Source of the DNA: Chloroflexota bacterium
GTDB taxonomy: Bacteria; Chloroflexota; Limnocylindria; Limnocylindrales; CSP1-4
Assembly (NCBI GenBank): GCA_016781485.1
Contig: JADDQH010000009.1
Location: 1-54,035 of the forward strand
Direction of reading: 5' to 3'
DNA: 54,035 nt
The position numbers were made by a program, and so were the translations under genes. This document shows, piece by piece, positions 34,867-44,294 of this stretch. Numbering within the stretch: the first letter of the stretch is position 1; the number at the start of each line of letters is the position of its first letter. The notes under the pieces were generated by a model. That model made no database searches and was not told the origin of the DNA. It saw only the letters and a program-made list of their open reading frames with translations.

Positions 34867-36132
34867 ATGTACGAACGGACGGTGCTGCCCGACGGGCCGC
34901 GCGTCATCTCCGCCCGTCTCCCCGGCACCCGGTCGCTCGCCGTCGCAGCGTTCGTGCTCGCCGGCTCGCGGCTCGAGACGCGTGACCAGTCGGGCGTCGC
35001 GCACTTCATGGAGCACGTGACGTTCAAGGGGACTCAGGCGTACCCGACGACGCGCGCCGTTTCCGAGGCGATCGAGGGGATCGGTGGCACCTCGAACGCG
35101 GCAACGGACCGTGAATCCACGGTCTACTGGGCACGCGTCCCCGTTCGCGAGGCCGAGCGCGCCGTCCACGTCCTCTCCGAGCTCACCATCCGCCCGCTGC
35201 TGCGCGACGAGGACATCAAGCGGGAGCGGGACGTCATCGTGGAGGAGATCCGCTCCTACCGCGACGACCCCGGGCAGTACGTCTACAACCTGTTCGACGA
35301 GGCCTTCTTTGGCGACTCGCCCCTCGGATGGGAGATCGCCGGGGACGAACGGACCGTACAGGCGATGCCAGATGCGGCGATCAGGGAGTTCTGGTCCACC
35401 ACCTATCGCCCGGCAAACACCGTCGTCGCGGTCGCCGGCGACCTCGATCACGCGTCTGTCGTCGAGCTCGTCGGGTCGGCATTCGGTCGTGGGAACGGGG
35501 CGCCCCCGGGGTTCTCGCCCGCGCCGCGCCTCCCCGCCGGGGAGCGGGTGCGCATCGTCCGCAACCAGACGGCACAGGCATATCTGTGTCTCGGTCTGCC
35601 TGCCCTGCGCCGTGATCACCCCGACTCCTGGGCGCTGGAGCTGCTCAACACCGTGCTCGGAGACGGCTCGAGCAGCCGCCTTTTCCTCAAGGTTCGGGAG
35701 GAGGCGTCACTCGCCTACGACGTCCACTCCTTCCTGACTGATTACGCCGACTGCGGCTCGCTTCAGGTCTACGCCGGCGTGGACCCCGCGAACCTCGACC
35801 CCGCCGTGCGGACGATCCTCGCGGAGCTGGCCAGGATGCGGGACGAGCTCGTGCCCGAGGACGAACTGGAAAAGGCGCGGGCGTATGCAAAGGGACGCCT
35901 CGAGCTTCGGCTGGAGGAGAGCCGACACCTCGTGTCGTGGATCGGCGGGCAGGAGGCCCTCCACGAGCGCGTCCTGTCGCTCGACGACGCACTCGCGGCG
36001 CTCGACGCCGTGACCGCCGCGCAGATCCAGTCGCTCGCCGGGCGGCTCATCCGCGAGGACGTGCTCACCCTGGCCGTCATCGCGCCGCCCCGGCGCGGTC
36101 GCGCGCTCGACCGGCTCCTGCGTCTCCCATGA
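34867..36132 (+). CDS. M16 family zinc peptidase
   Basis: Insulinase/processing-peptidase type, 421 aa, one chain with two M16 halves. The inverted zinc motif is H46-F-M-E49-H50 (VAHFMEHVTFKGT), and the third ligand Glu127 lies at the expected distance in RDVIVEEIRSYRDDPGQ. The C-terminal half carries DGSSSRLFLKVREEASLAYDV. No signal peptide, so probably cytosolic. Coupled by ATGA to the next gene. Confidence 0.94.
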   Translation: MYERTVLPDGPRVISARLPGTRSLAVAAFVLAGSRLETRDQSGVAHFMEHVTFKGTQAYPTTRAVSEAIEGIGGTSNAATDRESTVYWARVPVREAERAVHVLSELTIRPLLRDEDIKRERDVIVEEIRSYRDDPGQYVYNLFDEAFFGDSPLGWEIAGDERTVQAMPDAAIREFWSTTYRPANTVVAVAGDLDHASVVELVGSAFGRGNGAPPGFSPAPRLPAGERVRIVRNQTAQAYLCLGLPALRRDHPDSWALELLNTVLGDGSSSRLFLKVREEASLAYDVHSFLTDYADCGSLQVYAGVDPANLDPAVRTILAELARMRDELVPEDELEKARAYAKGRLELRLEESRHLVSWIGGQEALHERVLSLDDALAALDAVTAAQIQSLAGRLIREDVLTLAVIAPPRRGRALDRLLRLP

Positions 36133-37190
36133 CCACCAGCCACCGTCTCGGCGAGAGAGTCGAGACCCGACAAGACCAGGGCACCGGAGCAGGTCCCGTC
36201 GATCGCGTCGACGGAAGCGGACGGGACGCCGCCGTGTCCGACGGATCCGTCGTGCGTCCAGCCAGCGACGCGGACGCGTCGACGACCGCGACCGGCTCCA
36301 CTGATCCAGTGGAGGCTGGTAGTGCCGCGACCCCGAGCTTCGAGATGGAGGGGACGCCTCCCTCCTCGCGCTCGATGGACGGCCGTCTTGCGCGGCTGCA
36401 TCTACGTTGCGGCCTCCTGTCGCTGGCGCGTGCGGAGCTCGAGATCATGGCGGGCGGAGGCACGCTGGACCTGGAGGCCCTCGCCGACCTGGCGGAGGCC
36501 CGGTGGCGCGGCGGCGACCTGGTGGGTGCTGCCGAGGCGGCGAACGTCCACATCGACGAGGGCGGGCGCGAGCCCCTCGCGTTCATCATCGCCGCCGAGG
36601 CCCTCGCCGCGGAGGGACGCTTCACTGACGCCCGCCGGATGGCGGTTCGGGTCACGGACCGCGCGGGGAGCTGGGAGCTCGAGCGCCTGTTCGCGGGCGA
36701 GCGGATGAGCACGATCTGGTCGAGGGATGTCGTGGGTGAGGAGCGACCGGAGCAGTCGCGGCCCGCGACCGGGCATCAACAGGACGAGGTCCGCGGTGCT
36801 CGGATCGCGTCCGAGGAGACCGGAGTGCACGACGCCGGCGAGGGAGGATCGGTCCCCCCGGGCGACGAAGTGCTCGCCCGCGACGCGCTTGCCCGCGCCG
36901 AGCTCCGATCGATCGAGGAAGGGCTCGCCAGGGGAGATGTCTCCCACGCGACGAGCCGGCTCGCCCTGCTTCTGCGGCTCGGCGGCGACCATGCGTCGGC
37001 CGTCCTCGAGCTCGCTGACCGTGTCTCGGCGGTGGTCGGAGAGGCGGGTACCGACGCAGCGGCGATCCAGCTCGTCCGCGTCGACGCGCTCACGGCGCTC
37101 GGGCGGGCGGCCGAGGCCGATGACGCACTGACCCGATCGCGGCGCGCGCTGAGCCAGGCCATCCCCAGCGACCCGAGCGAGGAGGCATAG
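36129..37190 (+). CDS. helical-repeat protein of unknown function
   Basis: 353 aa. The first 85 residues are low-complexity (Ser/Thr/Asp/Gly). Two Ala-rich helical blocks (about 85-205 and 255-345), with patterns like [23 protein letters not shown] and [21 protein letters not shown], look like degenerate TPR repeats, separated by a charged linker. No catalytic motif. It is sandwiched between an M16 peptidase (ATGA overlap) and ndk (TAGTG overlap), so it is surely translated. An adaptor role is only a guess. Confidence 0.75.
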   Translation: MTTSHRLGERVETRQDQGTGAGPVDRVDGSGRDAAVSDGSVVRPASDADASTTATGSTDPVEAGSAATPSFEMEGTPPSSRSMDGRLARLHLRCGLLSLARAELEIMAGGGTLDLEALADLAEARWRGGDLVGAAEAANVHIDEGGREPLAFIIAAEALAAEGRFTDARRMAVRVTDRAGSWELERLFAGERMSTIWSRDVVGEERPEQSRPATGHQQDEVRGARIASEETGVHDAGEGGSVPPGDEVLARDALARAELRSIEEGLARGDVSHATSRLALLLRLGGDHASAVLELADRVSAVVGEAGTDAAAIQLVRVDALTALGRAAEADDALTRSRRALSQAIPSDPSEEA

Positions 37191-37651
37191 TGACCGAGCG
37201 AACCCTCATCCTCATCAAGCCCGACGGCGTCCAGCGCCTGCTCGTCGGCCGGATCCTCGCCCGGTACGAGGAACGTGGCCTCAAGATCCTCGGGCTCAAG
37301 CTGCTCCGCGCGGATCGCGCGCTCGCCGAGCGGCACTACGCGGTCCACCGCGGGAAGCCGTTCTACGCCGGCCTCGTCGAGTTCATCACCTCCGGCCCGC
37401 TCGTCGCGCTGGCTGTCGAGGGCCCGAACGCGATCGCGGTCGCGCGCGCCACGAACGGCGCGACGAGGCCGGTCGAGGCCGGTCCGGGGACGATCCGCGG
37501 CGACTTCGCGCTCGAGGTGGCGCAGAACATCGTCCATGCGTCCGACGCGGCGGAGACAGCGGAGAGTGAGCTTGCGATCTGGTTCCGGCCGGACGAGCTG
37601 GTCGAGTACGGCCGGGATATCGACCACTGGGTGCTCGCAGCCGACGACTGA
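37190..37651 (+). CDS. ndk: nucleoside diphosphate kinase
   Basis: Exchanges the gamma-phosphate among NTPs and NDPs. 153 aa with [15 protein letters not shown], the phospho-His116 in QNIVHASDA and the [19 protein letters not shown] loop. GTG start shares one base with the preceding stop (TAGTG). Converges with lepB, leaving 23 nt with no terminator visible. Confidence 0.96.
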   Translation: MTERTLILIKPDGVQRLLVGRILARYEERGLKILGLKLLRADRALAERHYAVHRGKPFYAGLVEFITSGPLVALAVEGPNAIAVARATNGATRPVEAGPGTIRGDFALEVAQNIVHASDAAETAESELAIWFRPDELVEYGRDIDHWVLAADD

Positions 37652-37674
37652 TCGGACGCGGACGGGAGCGACGG

Positions 37675-38277
37675 TCAGGGAAGTGGCGAGGCGGGACCGG
37701 GAGCGCCGGATGCGCCGGATGCGACGTTGCCATACCGCGGGGTTTCGAGGACCCCGAGCGACGACAGCGGCCAGTAGCGGAGCCACGCGCGGCCGATGAC
37801 GCTCGAGCCGGGGACGGGACCGAACATGCGCGAGTCGGTGGAGTTGGACCGATGGTCGCCGAGGACGAAGAGGGAACCGTCGGAGACGGTGAAGCTCGAC
37901 TCCGGGTCGGAGGTGTCGGTCGTATCACCGTCCTTCACGTAGGGCTCCCGTAGCGGCTGCCCGTTCACGAACACCCTGCCGTCCTTGATCGCGACCCTGT
38001 CGCCGGGAACGCCGATGACCCGCTTGATGAACGGCGTCCTTCCCTCGCCGACGTCTGGTTGCTGGAAGACGACGATGTCCCCGCGCTTGTAGGAGTCGAA
38101 CCGCGGCGTGAGCTTGTCCACGAGGACGTACTGGCCCGGCTCCAGCGTGTCCTGCATGCTCTGCTGCTCGACCCGGTACGGCTGCGCCACGAAGTTCTGG
38201 ATCAGGAAGAAGATGACGACCGTCAGGATCAGCGTTTCGGCGATCTCCAACAGGCAGCCGAGCGAGCCGCGGTTCAC
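37675..38277 (-). CDS. lepB: signal peptidase I
   Basis: Membrane-anchored serine protease removing signal peptides. From GTG 38277 it is 200 aa: one N-terminal membrane helix (about 11-30, EIAETLILTVVIFFLIQNF), nucleophile Ser40 in VEQQSMQDTLEPGQ, general base Lys85 in TPFIKRVIGVPGD, and VLGDHRSNSTDSR. The tail is Gly/Ala/Pro-rich. The longer open frame upstream is not family-like. TATACT lies 9 nt before the GTG. Confidence 0.94.
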   Translation of the reverse strand: MNRGSLGCLLEIAETLILTVVIFFLIQNFVAQPYRVEQQSMQDTLEPGQYVLVDKLTPRFDSYKRGDIVVFQQPDVGEGRTPFIKRVIGVPGDRVAIKDGRVFVNGQPLREPYVKDGDTTDTSDPESSFTVSDGSLFVLGDHRSNSTDSRMFGPVPGSSVIGRAWLRYWPLSSLGVLETPRYGNVASGASGAPGPASPLP

Positions 38278-38286
38278 AAGGACGGG

Positions 38287-38292
38287 AGTATA
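38287..38292 (-). promoter_or_regulatory. lepB -10 element
   Basis: Minus strand TATACT (38292-38287), 9 nt before GTG 38277; no Shine-Dalgarno, so probably near-leaderless. Confidence 0.45.
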
Positions 38293-38297
38293 GGCGG

Positions 38298-40370
38298 GTG
38301 ATCCACAGCCGATCCCCTCGGCGCTACGCGTCCGCCCTCGCGTCCCGTCACGCACTTCGCAGAGCCGGCATCGTCTTCGCCCTCGTGGTCCTCGGCGTCT
38401 TGCTCGCGGTAGCCACGCTCGTCGACCGGCGCCCACCGAGGGTGCAGTGGATCACCGTCACTCGCACCACGGACGACGGACGCCTCGCGATGACCCTCGC
38501 CACCCTGAGCGTCGAGTTCAGCGAACCCGTGGAGCCCGACACCGTGGAGTCTCGGTTCCGTATCGAGCCGGCAGTAGCCGGAACGCTCTCGTGGGACGGC
38601 GATCGACGCGTGATCTTCACACCGGATCAGAAGCTGCCGCTCGCGACGCAGTTCCGGGTGCTCGTCGACGAGGGGTTCACGGACCTGCAGGGGAACCGGA
38701 GCGAGGGTGGTCCCGCGAGCTACGAGTTCGCCACCGTCGGCCCCCCGTCACTCGCCGCCAGCGCGCCCGCGTCGGGAGATGTCGCCGTCCCGCTCGAGGC
38801 CCCCATCAGCCTCACCTTCGACCGGCTGATGGAGACGCAGCTCACCCTTGACGCCGTCCGGATCGAGCCTTTCGTCTCTGTCGTACCCACGTGGCGCGGA
38901 AGCACGCTCGTGCTCACCCCGACAAAGCAGCTCTCGCCCGGCACGAGGTACCAGGTCCGGGTGGGACCCGAGGCGGTCGACACCGACGGCAACAGCCTGG
39001 CGGCGCCGGCCAGCGTGACGTTCACGACCATCGCGACAGGCCTGCAGGTGCAGCTGCTACAGCCTGCTGACGGGTCCGCGGGAGCGCCACTCACCGGGCC
39101 GATCGCGGTCGTGTTCGACCGGCCGCTCGATCAAGCCTCCGCGCGCACCGCGATCCGGCTGACACCTCCGGCTACCGGAAGTGTCCAGGTCGTGCCGCTA
39201 CCCTCCGACGAGCCCGGTCTTGTGCCGGGCGACGAGGCGCAGCGCAGCCGGGTCCTCGTCTTCACGCCCGACGCTCCGCTGGCGGCGCACACGACGTACA
39301 CGGTCGAGATGAGCGGCGAAAGTGTCCGCACGGTGTCGGGCGGTGCCGTCGCGGACGATCGGACGTGGACGTTCACGACGGGCGGGGAACGCGGGGCGAT
39401 CCACAACCAGATCGTGTTCCTCTCGGACCGCGGCGGGATCCAGAACGTCTGGGCGATGAATCCGGACGGTACGAACGCCCGGCAGCTGACGGCCGAGCTG
39501 GCGCCGGTGACCAGCTTCGACGTGAGTGCTGACGGTGGGTCACTCCTCTACGCGTCCGCGGGCACGATCAGGCGACTGACCCTCCCCGCGGGGGGCGTCA
39601 CGACGCTCACGCCGCCGTCGCTGGCCGAATACGCTCCGCTCGTGCTCCCTGATGCGTCGGCGGTCGTCGTCGGTCGACGGGACCGCGCGACGGGACGCGA
39701 CGAGGGGCTGTGGCTGCGTCCCCTGGACGACGCCACCGGCGACGGGCGCCGGCTGATCGAGACCGGCGCGCCCGCGCTCGGCTCGTCGACCCACGCCGGC
39801 GGGCTCGGGGGTGGCATCCGTGCCGATCCCTGGACGAGACTGGCGGCATCTTCCGGGGACGGGCAGACGTTGCTTCTGACGGACGCGTCCGGCGCTTTGG
39901 TCCGGCTCGACCTGTCGACCGGTGCTCGCTCGCCGACGGGTCTGCGAGACCCGATCGGCCCTCCAGCCTGGTCCGCGACGCTGGGAGGATTCCTCGTCGT
40001 CGCGACCGGGGAGGCAGGGAGAAGCACGGGCTGGGTCGTCCCCCTCGCCGGCTCTGTCACCGAGGGGCCGTCACTCGGAGGCTGGGCGGCGGTCGGTCCT
40101 GAGGGGAGCATCGCTGCGGTGTCCGCCGAGCCGGCCCGCCTCCAGTACAGGTCTTCCCTGGACGCGACGCCGTTCGTGCTGGAGCCCGGCGATGAGCTCC
40201 TCGATCGGCAGCCGGCGCTTTCCCCGTCCGGAGACATGGTCGTGTTCGTCCGTGTCCGACCCGAGGCCGCTGATCGTTCTGCCGGTATCTGGGTGGTCGC
40301 TCCGGCGGCGGGTGAAGCGAGTCTCCGACGCTTGTCGCCGACGGGGTCCCAGCCCCGCTGGCTGCCGTGA
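38298..40370 (+). CDS. membrane-anchored protein with Ig-like (Big_5) domains and a beta-propeller
   Basis: 690 aa. After a basic N-terminus (about 1-22) comes one membrane helix (about 23-42, AGIVFALVVLGVLLAVATLV), so the rest is probably extracytoplasmic. Three SbsA-type Ig-like repeats follow (about 55-150, 150-245, 250-365), each with the pattern 'valFDRPL ... tW/sf tpd ... LaagTtYtV ... T'. Then a TolB/PD40-like propeller (about 370-690, starting QIVFLSDRGGIQNVWAMNPDGTNARQLT). No catalytic motif. Likely a surface or adhesion protein. The GTG start is 20 bp from the divergent lepB start. Confidence 0.8.
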   Translation: MIHSRSPRRYASALASRHALRRAGIVFALVVLGVLLAVATLVDRRPPRVQWITVTRTTDDGRLAMTLATLSVEFSEPVEPDTVESRFRIEPAVAGTLSWDGDRRVIFTPDQKLPLATQFRVLVDEGFTDLQGNRSEGGPASYEFATVGPPSLAASAPASGDVAVPLEAPISLTFDRLMETQLTLDAVRIEPFVSVVPTWRGSTLVLTPTKQLSPGTRYQVRVGPEAVDTDGNSLAAPASVTFTTIATGLQVQLLQPADGSAGAPLTGPIAVVFDRPLDQASARTAIRLTPPATGSVQVVPLPSDEPGLVPGDEAQRSRVLVFTPDAPLAAHTTYTVEMSGESVRTVSGGAVADDRTWTFTTGGERGAIHNQIVFLSDRGGIQNVWAMNPDGTNARQLTAELAPVTSFDVSADGGSLLYASAGTIRRLTLPAGGVTTLTPPSLAEYAPLVLPDASAVVVGRRDRATGRDEGLWLRPLDDATGDGRRLIETGAPALGSSTHAGGLGGGIRADPWTRLAASSGDGQTLLLTDASGALVRLDLSTGARSPTGLRDPIGPPAWSATLGGFLVVATGEAGRSTGWVVPLAGSVTEGPSLGGWAAVGPEGSIAAVSAEPARLQYRSSLDATPFVLEPGDELLDRQPALSPSGDMVVFVRVRPEAADRSAGIWVVAPAAGEASLRRLSPTGSQPRWLP

Positions 40371-40383
40371 GCGCGCCGTTCGT

Positions 40384-40413
40384 TTGACCCCGATCGCGGC
40401 CGCTTGCTACACT
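40384..40413 (+). promoter_or_regulatory. hppA: promoter of hppA
   Basis: TTGACC (40384-40389), 18-nt spacer, TACACT (40408-40413). It gives a leader of about 140 nt before the GTG at 40562, ending in AGGAGG (40546-40551). Confidence 0.75.
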
Positions 40414-40435
40414 CGGGGGCGCCTGAGACCCTGAC

Positions 40436-40460
40436 GCCCCGGCGTGCCCGGGGCCTTTTC
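40436..40460 (+). terminator. terminator-like hairpin in the hppA leader
   Basis: GCCCCGG (40436-40442) pairs with CCGGGGC (40448-40454) around a 5-nt loop and is followed by CTTTTCC. It lies after the promoter and before hppA, so it could be an attenuator. No leader peptide or known riboswitch fold recognised. Confidence 0.55.
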
Positions 40461-40561
40461 CTTGTGCGACGCGGACCGACCCTGGTGCCGCGCGCGCAAC
40501 CGCAGGCGCGTCACCCACCCGCTAGGTTTCCCGTGGGCACCGACCAGGAGGCTTCCTTCAC

Positions 40562-42790
40562 GTGCAGATCGCTACCGCGATCCAATGGATCATCCCCATC
40601 GCCGGCATCGCGGCCGTCCTGTTCGCGCTCTACCTCGCGCGTGACGTTCTGCGCCGCGATCAGGGCACCACGGCGATGCAGGACGTGGCCGGCACCATCT
40701 ATGAAGGCGCCGTCGCCTTCATGCGCCGCCAATACCTGACGATCGGCCTGCTCGCGGTCGTCGGCGCGGTGGTCATCGGGGGGATCATCACGCTCGTCGA
40801 GACCCGCGAGGTCTCGGAGGTCGAGGGACTGTTCGGGATCGACCTGGGCATCCGGACCGGCGTCGCGTTCCTCGTCGGCGCGGCCGCCTCGATGGCGTCG
40901 GGGATCATCGGTATGTACATCAGCGTCAAGGCGAACCTGCGGACGGCCGCGGCAGCGCGTCGGAGCCTCGTCGAGGCGGTCCAGGTAGCGATGCGCGGCG
41001 GTGCCGTCTCGGGCTTCCTCGTCGTCGCGCTCTCGCTGCTCGGCGTCTGGGGGATCTTCGCGGCGTACGGAGGCTTCACGAACCCCGCTCAGGCACCCTT
41101 CCTCATCGTCGGCTTCGGCTTCGGCGCGTCGTTCGTCGCTCTGTTCGCGCAGCTCGGCGGCGGCATCTACACGAAGGCGGCCGACGTCGGCTCGGATCTC
41201 GTCGGCAAGGTCGAGGCGGGCATCCCCGAGGACGATCCGCGGAACGCGGGCGTCATTGCCGACCTCGTCGGCGATAACGTGGGCGACTGCGCGGGGCGCG
41301 GCGCGGACCTCTTCGAGTCCACAGCGGCCGAGAACATCGGCGCGATGATCCTCGGCGTCGCGGTCTACGCGATCGCGGTCGCGGCCGGCTGGCCGAACCC
41401 CGAGGCGTGGATCTTCTTCCCGCTCGTCGTCCGCGGCTTCGGCCTCCTGGCGACCATCGTCGCGATGTTCTTCATCCGCGGTCGCGAGGACGAGGAGCCG
41501 ATGCGGATGCTCAACCGCGGCTACTGGGTGACGACCCTCCTGTCGGTCGTCGGGCTCGGCATCACGACGGCCGTGATGATGAACACCGGGACCGACACGA
41601 CGGGCGCGAACGGCATCCCGGCGTGGGTCTGGATGTTCGGGGCGGGGATCGTCGGCCTCGCGACGAGCGTCGCCTTCGTCTACATCACGCAGTACTACAC
41701 GGCAGGCTCGTGGCGCCCGGTGAAGGAGATCGCCGAGGCATCCAAGACGGGTCCCGCCACGAACATCATCGCCGGCACTGCCGTCGGGTTCGAGACGACA
41801 TTCATCACCGCCGTCACGATCGGCATCGCGCTCATGCTCTCGGCATTCCTGGGCCATCAGGCGGGGCTCCAGAACGCGGCCGGGCACAACGTCGGGGCGA
41901 TCTTCGGGACCGCCGTCGCGACCATGGGCATGCTCATGACGACCGCCTACATCCTGGCCATGGACACCTTCGGGCCGATCACCGACAACGCCGGCGGCAT
42001 CGCCGAATTCTCCAAGTCCGAGGCAGGCGCGCGGACGATCACGGACCGGCTCGACGCCGTCGGGAACACGACCAAGGCGCTCACGAAGGGCTACGCGATC
42101 GCGTCCGCCAGCCTGGCCGCATTCCTTCTGTTCAGTGCGTACATCGACCGGGTCAACCTGATCATCGGGCGCCAGATCGCCAACGGCCGCGAGGGGGTCG
42201 CCCTCCTCGACGCGGTCAACCTCGCGAATGTGGGCGTCTTCGTTGCTGCGCTGATCGGCGCGATGCTCGCGTTCTTCTTCAGCTCGCTGGCCATCCGCGC
42301 CGTCGGCACGACGGCCCAATCGATCATCGTCGAGGTGCGTCGCCAGTTCCGGGAGATGCCGGGGATCATGGACTACACCCAGCGACCCGACTACGCGCGG
42401 GTCGTCGACATCACGACGCGTGCCGCGCTGCGCCAGATGGTGCTGCCGGGGCTGGTCGCGGTCGCGACGCCGGTCGTGGTCGGGCTGCTGCTCGGCCACG
42501 AGGCCGTCGCAGGGCTCTTGATGGTCGGGACGATCTCGGGCGTGCTGCTCGCCACCGTGCTCAACAACGGCGGCGGAGCCTGGGACAACGCCAAGAAGTA
42601 CATCGAGTCGAACAACCTCATGGATGCGCAGGGCAACGTGATCGGCAAGCGGACCGACGCGCATGCGGCCGCCGTCGTCGGCGATACCGTCGGCGACCCG
42701 TTCAAGGACACCGCCGGTCCGTCGCTCCACGTCCTCGTCAAGCTGCTCGCGACGATCACGCTCGTCCTGGCGCCACTGTTCATCCGCTGA
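40562..42790 (+). CDS. hppA: membrane-bound proton-pumping pyrophosphatase
   Basis: Hydrolyses PPi and pumps H+ across the membrane. 742 aa, about 16 membrane helices. Catalytic loops: DVGSDLVGKVEAGIPEDDPRNAGVIADLVGDNVGDCAGRGADLFES, DNAGGIAEFS and GDTVGDPFKDTAGPS (only short pieces of each are diagnostic). GNTTKA with Lys505 is the residue pattern of K+-independent enzymes, where K+-dependent ones have Ala. GTG start with AGGAGG 10 nt upstream. PPi from biosynthesis, including the aminoacyl-tRNA synthetases, would be its fuel. Confidence 0.96.
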   Translation: MQIATAIQWIIPIAGIAAVLFALYLARDVLRRDQGTTAMQDVAGTIYEGAVAFMRRQYLTIGLLAVVGAVVIGGIITLVETREVSEVEGLFGIDLGIRTGVAFLVGAAASMASGIIGMYISVKANLRTAAAARRSLVEAVQVAMRGGAVSGFLVVALSLLGVWGIFAAYGGFTNPAQAPFLIVGFGFGASFVALFAQLGGGIYTKAADVGSDLVGKVEAGIPEDDPRNAGVIADLVGDNVGDCAGRGADLFESTAAENIGAMILGVAVYAIAVAAGWPNPEAWIFFPLVVRGFGLLATIVAMFFIRGREDEEPMRMLNRGYWVTTLLSVVGLGITTAVMMNTGTDTTGANGIPAWVWMFGAGIVGLATSVAFVYITQYYTAGSWRPVKEIAEASKTGPATNIIAGTAVGFETTFITAVTIGIALMLSAFLGHQAGLQNAAGHNVGAIFGTAVATMGMLMTTAYILAMDTFGPITDNAGGIAEFSKSEAGARTITDRLDAVGNTTKALTKGYAIASASLAAFLLFSAYIDRVNLIIGRQIANGREGVALLDAVNLANVGVFVAALIGAMLAFFFSSLAIRAVGTTAQSIIVEVRRQFREMPGIMDYTQRPDYARVVDITTRAALRQMVLPGLVAVATPVVVGLLLGHEAVAGLLMVGTISGVLLATVLNNGGGAWDNAKKYIESNNLMDAQGNVIGKRTDAHAAAVVGDTVGDPFKDTAGPSLHVLVKLLATITLVLAPLFIR

Positions 42791-42833
42791 CGCCCTTCGC
42801 GACGGGTCGGGCCCCGGCGGGAGGCAAGCTCGC

Positions 42834-43664
42834 GTGGAGACGCTCGTCCAGGCGGCCGTCATCGGGGTCGTCCAGGGTCTGACCGAGTTCCTGCCGATCT
42901 CGTCATCGGCGCATCTCATCGTCCTGCCGCGGCTGTTGGGCTGGAACGACCCGTTCCTCAACAGCGCCGAGTTCGACGTGATGCTGCATCTGGGCACCCT
43001 GGCCGCGCTCCTCGTCTACTTCTGGCGCGATCTCACGCGGCTCCTCGTCGCCGGGCTCGCCTCGATCCGCGACCGGCGGATCGGCGACGACCCTGAACGG
43101 CGGCTCGCGTGGCTGCTGCTCGTGAGCGTCATCCCAGCGGCGCTGCTCGGGGTCGCGCTCGAGGAGTTCTTCGACACGTTCTTCCGACAGGCCCTCGTCA
43201 CGGTCGCCGTTCTGGTCGCCGCAGGTGCCGTGCTGCTCTTCCTCGGCGAGCGCTTCGCGCGCCAGGAACGAGGACTCGACCGGCTCCGGTCCTCGGACGC
43301 CGTCGCGATCGGCATCGCCCAGGCGCTCGCGCTGTTTCCGGGGATCAGTCGCTCGGGGGTGACGATCGCGGCCGGGTTGTTCCTCGGGCTCGAGCGTGCC
43401 GCCGCTGCGCGGTTCGCGTTCCTGATGGGAACACCGATCATCGCCGGCGCGGGCCTGTGGAAGCTGCGCGCTCTGGCAGCCGGCGAGGCGGTACCGTTCG
43501 ACCCGGCTGTATTGGCCGCGGGCATGATCGCTGCCACCGTCTCGGGCCTGCTCGCGATCGGCTTGCTGCTCCGCTACCTCCGTCGCCACACGACGGCCGT
43601 GTTCATCGGGTACCGAGTCGTGTTCGCCGTGCTCGTCGCGGTGGCCGCCCTCGCGGGCCGGTGA
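42834..43664 (+). CDS. uppP: undecaprenyl-diphosphatase
   Basis: Recycles the cell-wall lipid carrier, UPP to UP. 276 aa, about 8 membrane helices, BacA family: GLTEFLPISSSAHLIV near the N-terminus with the essential Glu/Ser, and LFPGISRSGVTIAAGL. GTG start with GGGAGG upstream, 43 nt after hppA. Probably shares the hppA transcript. Confidence 0.95.
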   Translation: METLVQAAVIGVVQGLTEFLPISSSAHLIVLPRLLGWNDPFLNSAEFDVMLHLGTLAALLVYFWRDLTRLLVAGLASIRDRRIGDDPERRLAWLLLVSVIPAALLGVALEEFFDTFFRQALVTVAVLVAAGAVLLFLGERFARQERGLDRLRSSDAVAIGIAQALALFPGISRSGVTIAAGLFLGLERAAAARFAFLMGTPIIAGAGLWKLRALAAGEAVPFDPAVLAAGMIAATVSGLLAIGLLLRYLRRHTTAVFIGYRVVFAVLVAVAALAGR

Positions 43665-43686
43665 CACTCCGGCGGCGGTCGCACGT

Positions 43687-43715
43687 TTGACGCGCCACTG
43701 GCCCCCGCCTAGAAT
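43687..43715 (+). promoter_or_regulatory. promoter of greA-lysK-serS
   Basis: TTGACG (43687-43692), 17-nt spacer, TAGAAT (43710-43715): close to consensus. The leader of about 70 nt ends in AAAAGGA before the GTG at 43791. Confidence 0.8.
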
Positions 43716-43790
43716 CCGCGCTCCCTGGAACTCCCGTTCGCGATCGAGGGTGTCGTGAGCCGGGGGTTCTTGTCATAAAAGGACCGAACC

Positions 43791-44255
43791 GTGAACAACA
43801 AGCCGACCTACCTCTCGAAGGAGGGGTTGGAGAAGCTCCGCCAGGAGCTCGACGAGATGATCAACGTGCGCCGGCCCGAGGTCGCGGCGCGGATCCAGGA
43901 AGCGAAACAGCACGGCGATCTCTCGGAGAACGCCGAGTACGAGGACGCCAAGAACCAGCAGGCGTTCATCGAAGGGCGCATCCAGTCGCTGAGCTCCCTC
44001 ATCAAGAACGCGATCATCATCGACGAGAAGCATTCGACGACGCAGGTCCAGATCGGGTCCACCGTCGTGGTCGAATCGGAGGACGGGCGGGAGACGTACA
44101 CGATCGTCGGATCGGCCGAGGCGTCGCCGACGGACGGCAAGATCTCGAACGAATCGCCGGTCGGCCGCGCGCTGCTCGGGCACAAGAAGGGGGAGAAGGT
44201 CGTCGTCTCCGTCCCGGCCGGAGCGTCGACCTACAAGATCGTCGGCATCAGCTGA
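43791..44255 (+). CDS. greA: transcription elongation factor GreA
   Basis: Rescues backtracked RNA polymerase by stimulating transcript cleavage. 154 aa: N-terminal antiparallel coiled coil (about 8-75, with the acidic tip region HGDLSENAEYEDAK) and the C-terminal FKBP-like domain (PVGRALLGHKKGEKVVVSVPAG). GTG start with AAGGA upstream. Confidence 0.96.
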   Translation: MNNKPTYLSKEGLEKLRQELDEMINVRRPEVAARIQEAKQHGDLSENAEYEDAKNQQAFIEGRIQSLSSLIKNAIIIDEKHSTTQVQIGSTVVVESEDGRETYTIVGSAEASPTDGKISNESPVGRALLGHKKGEKVVVSVPAGASTYKIVGIS

Positions 44256-44294
44256 CATGGCTGCGGCCGGCGCGGCCGCGGTGACGGCTGCCTG

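Noticed and set aside
40511-42997. 828-codon minus-strand open frame opposite hppA
   Set aside because: It is the complement of a membrane pyrophosphatase with all motifs intact; the antisense protein is a charged, low-complexity chain.
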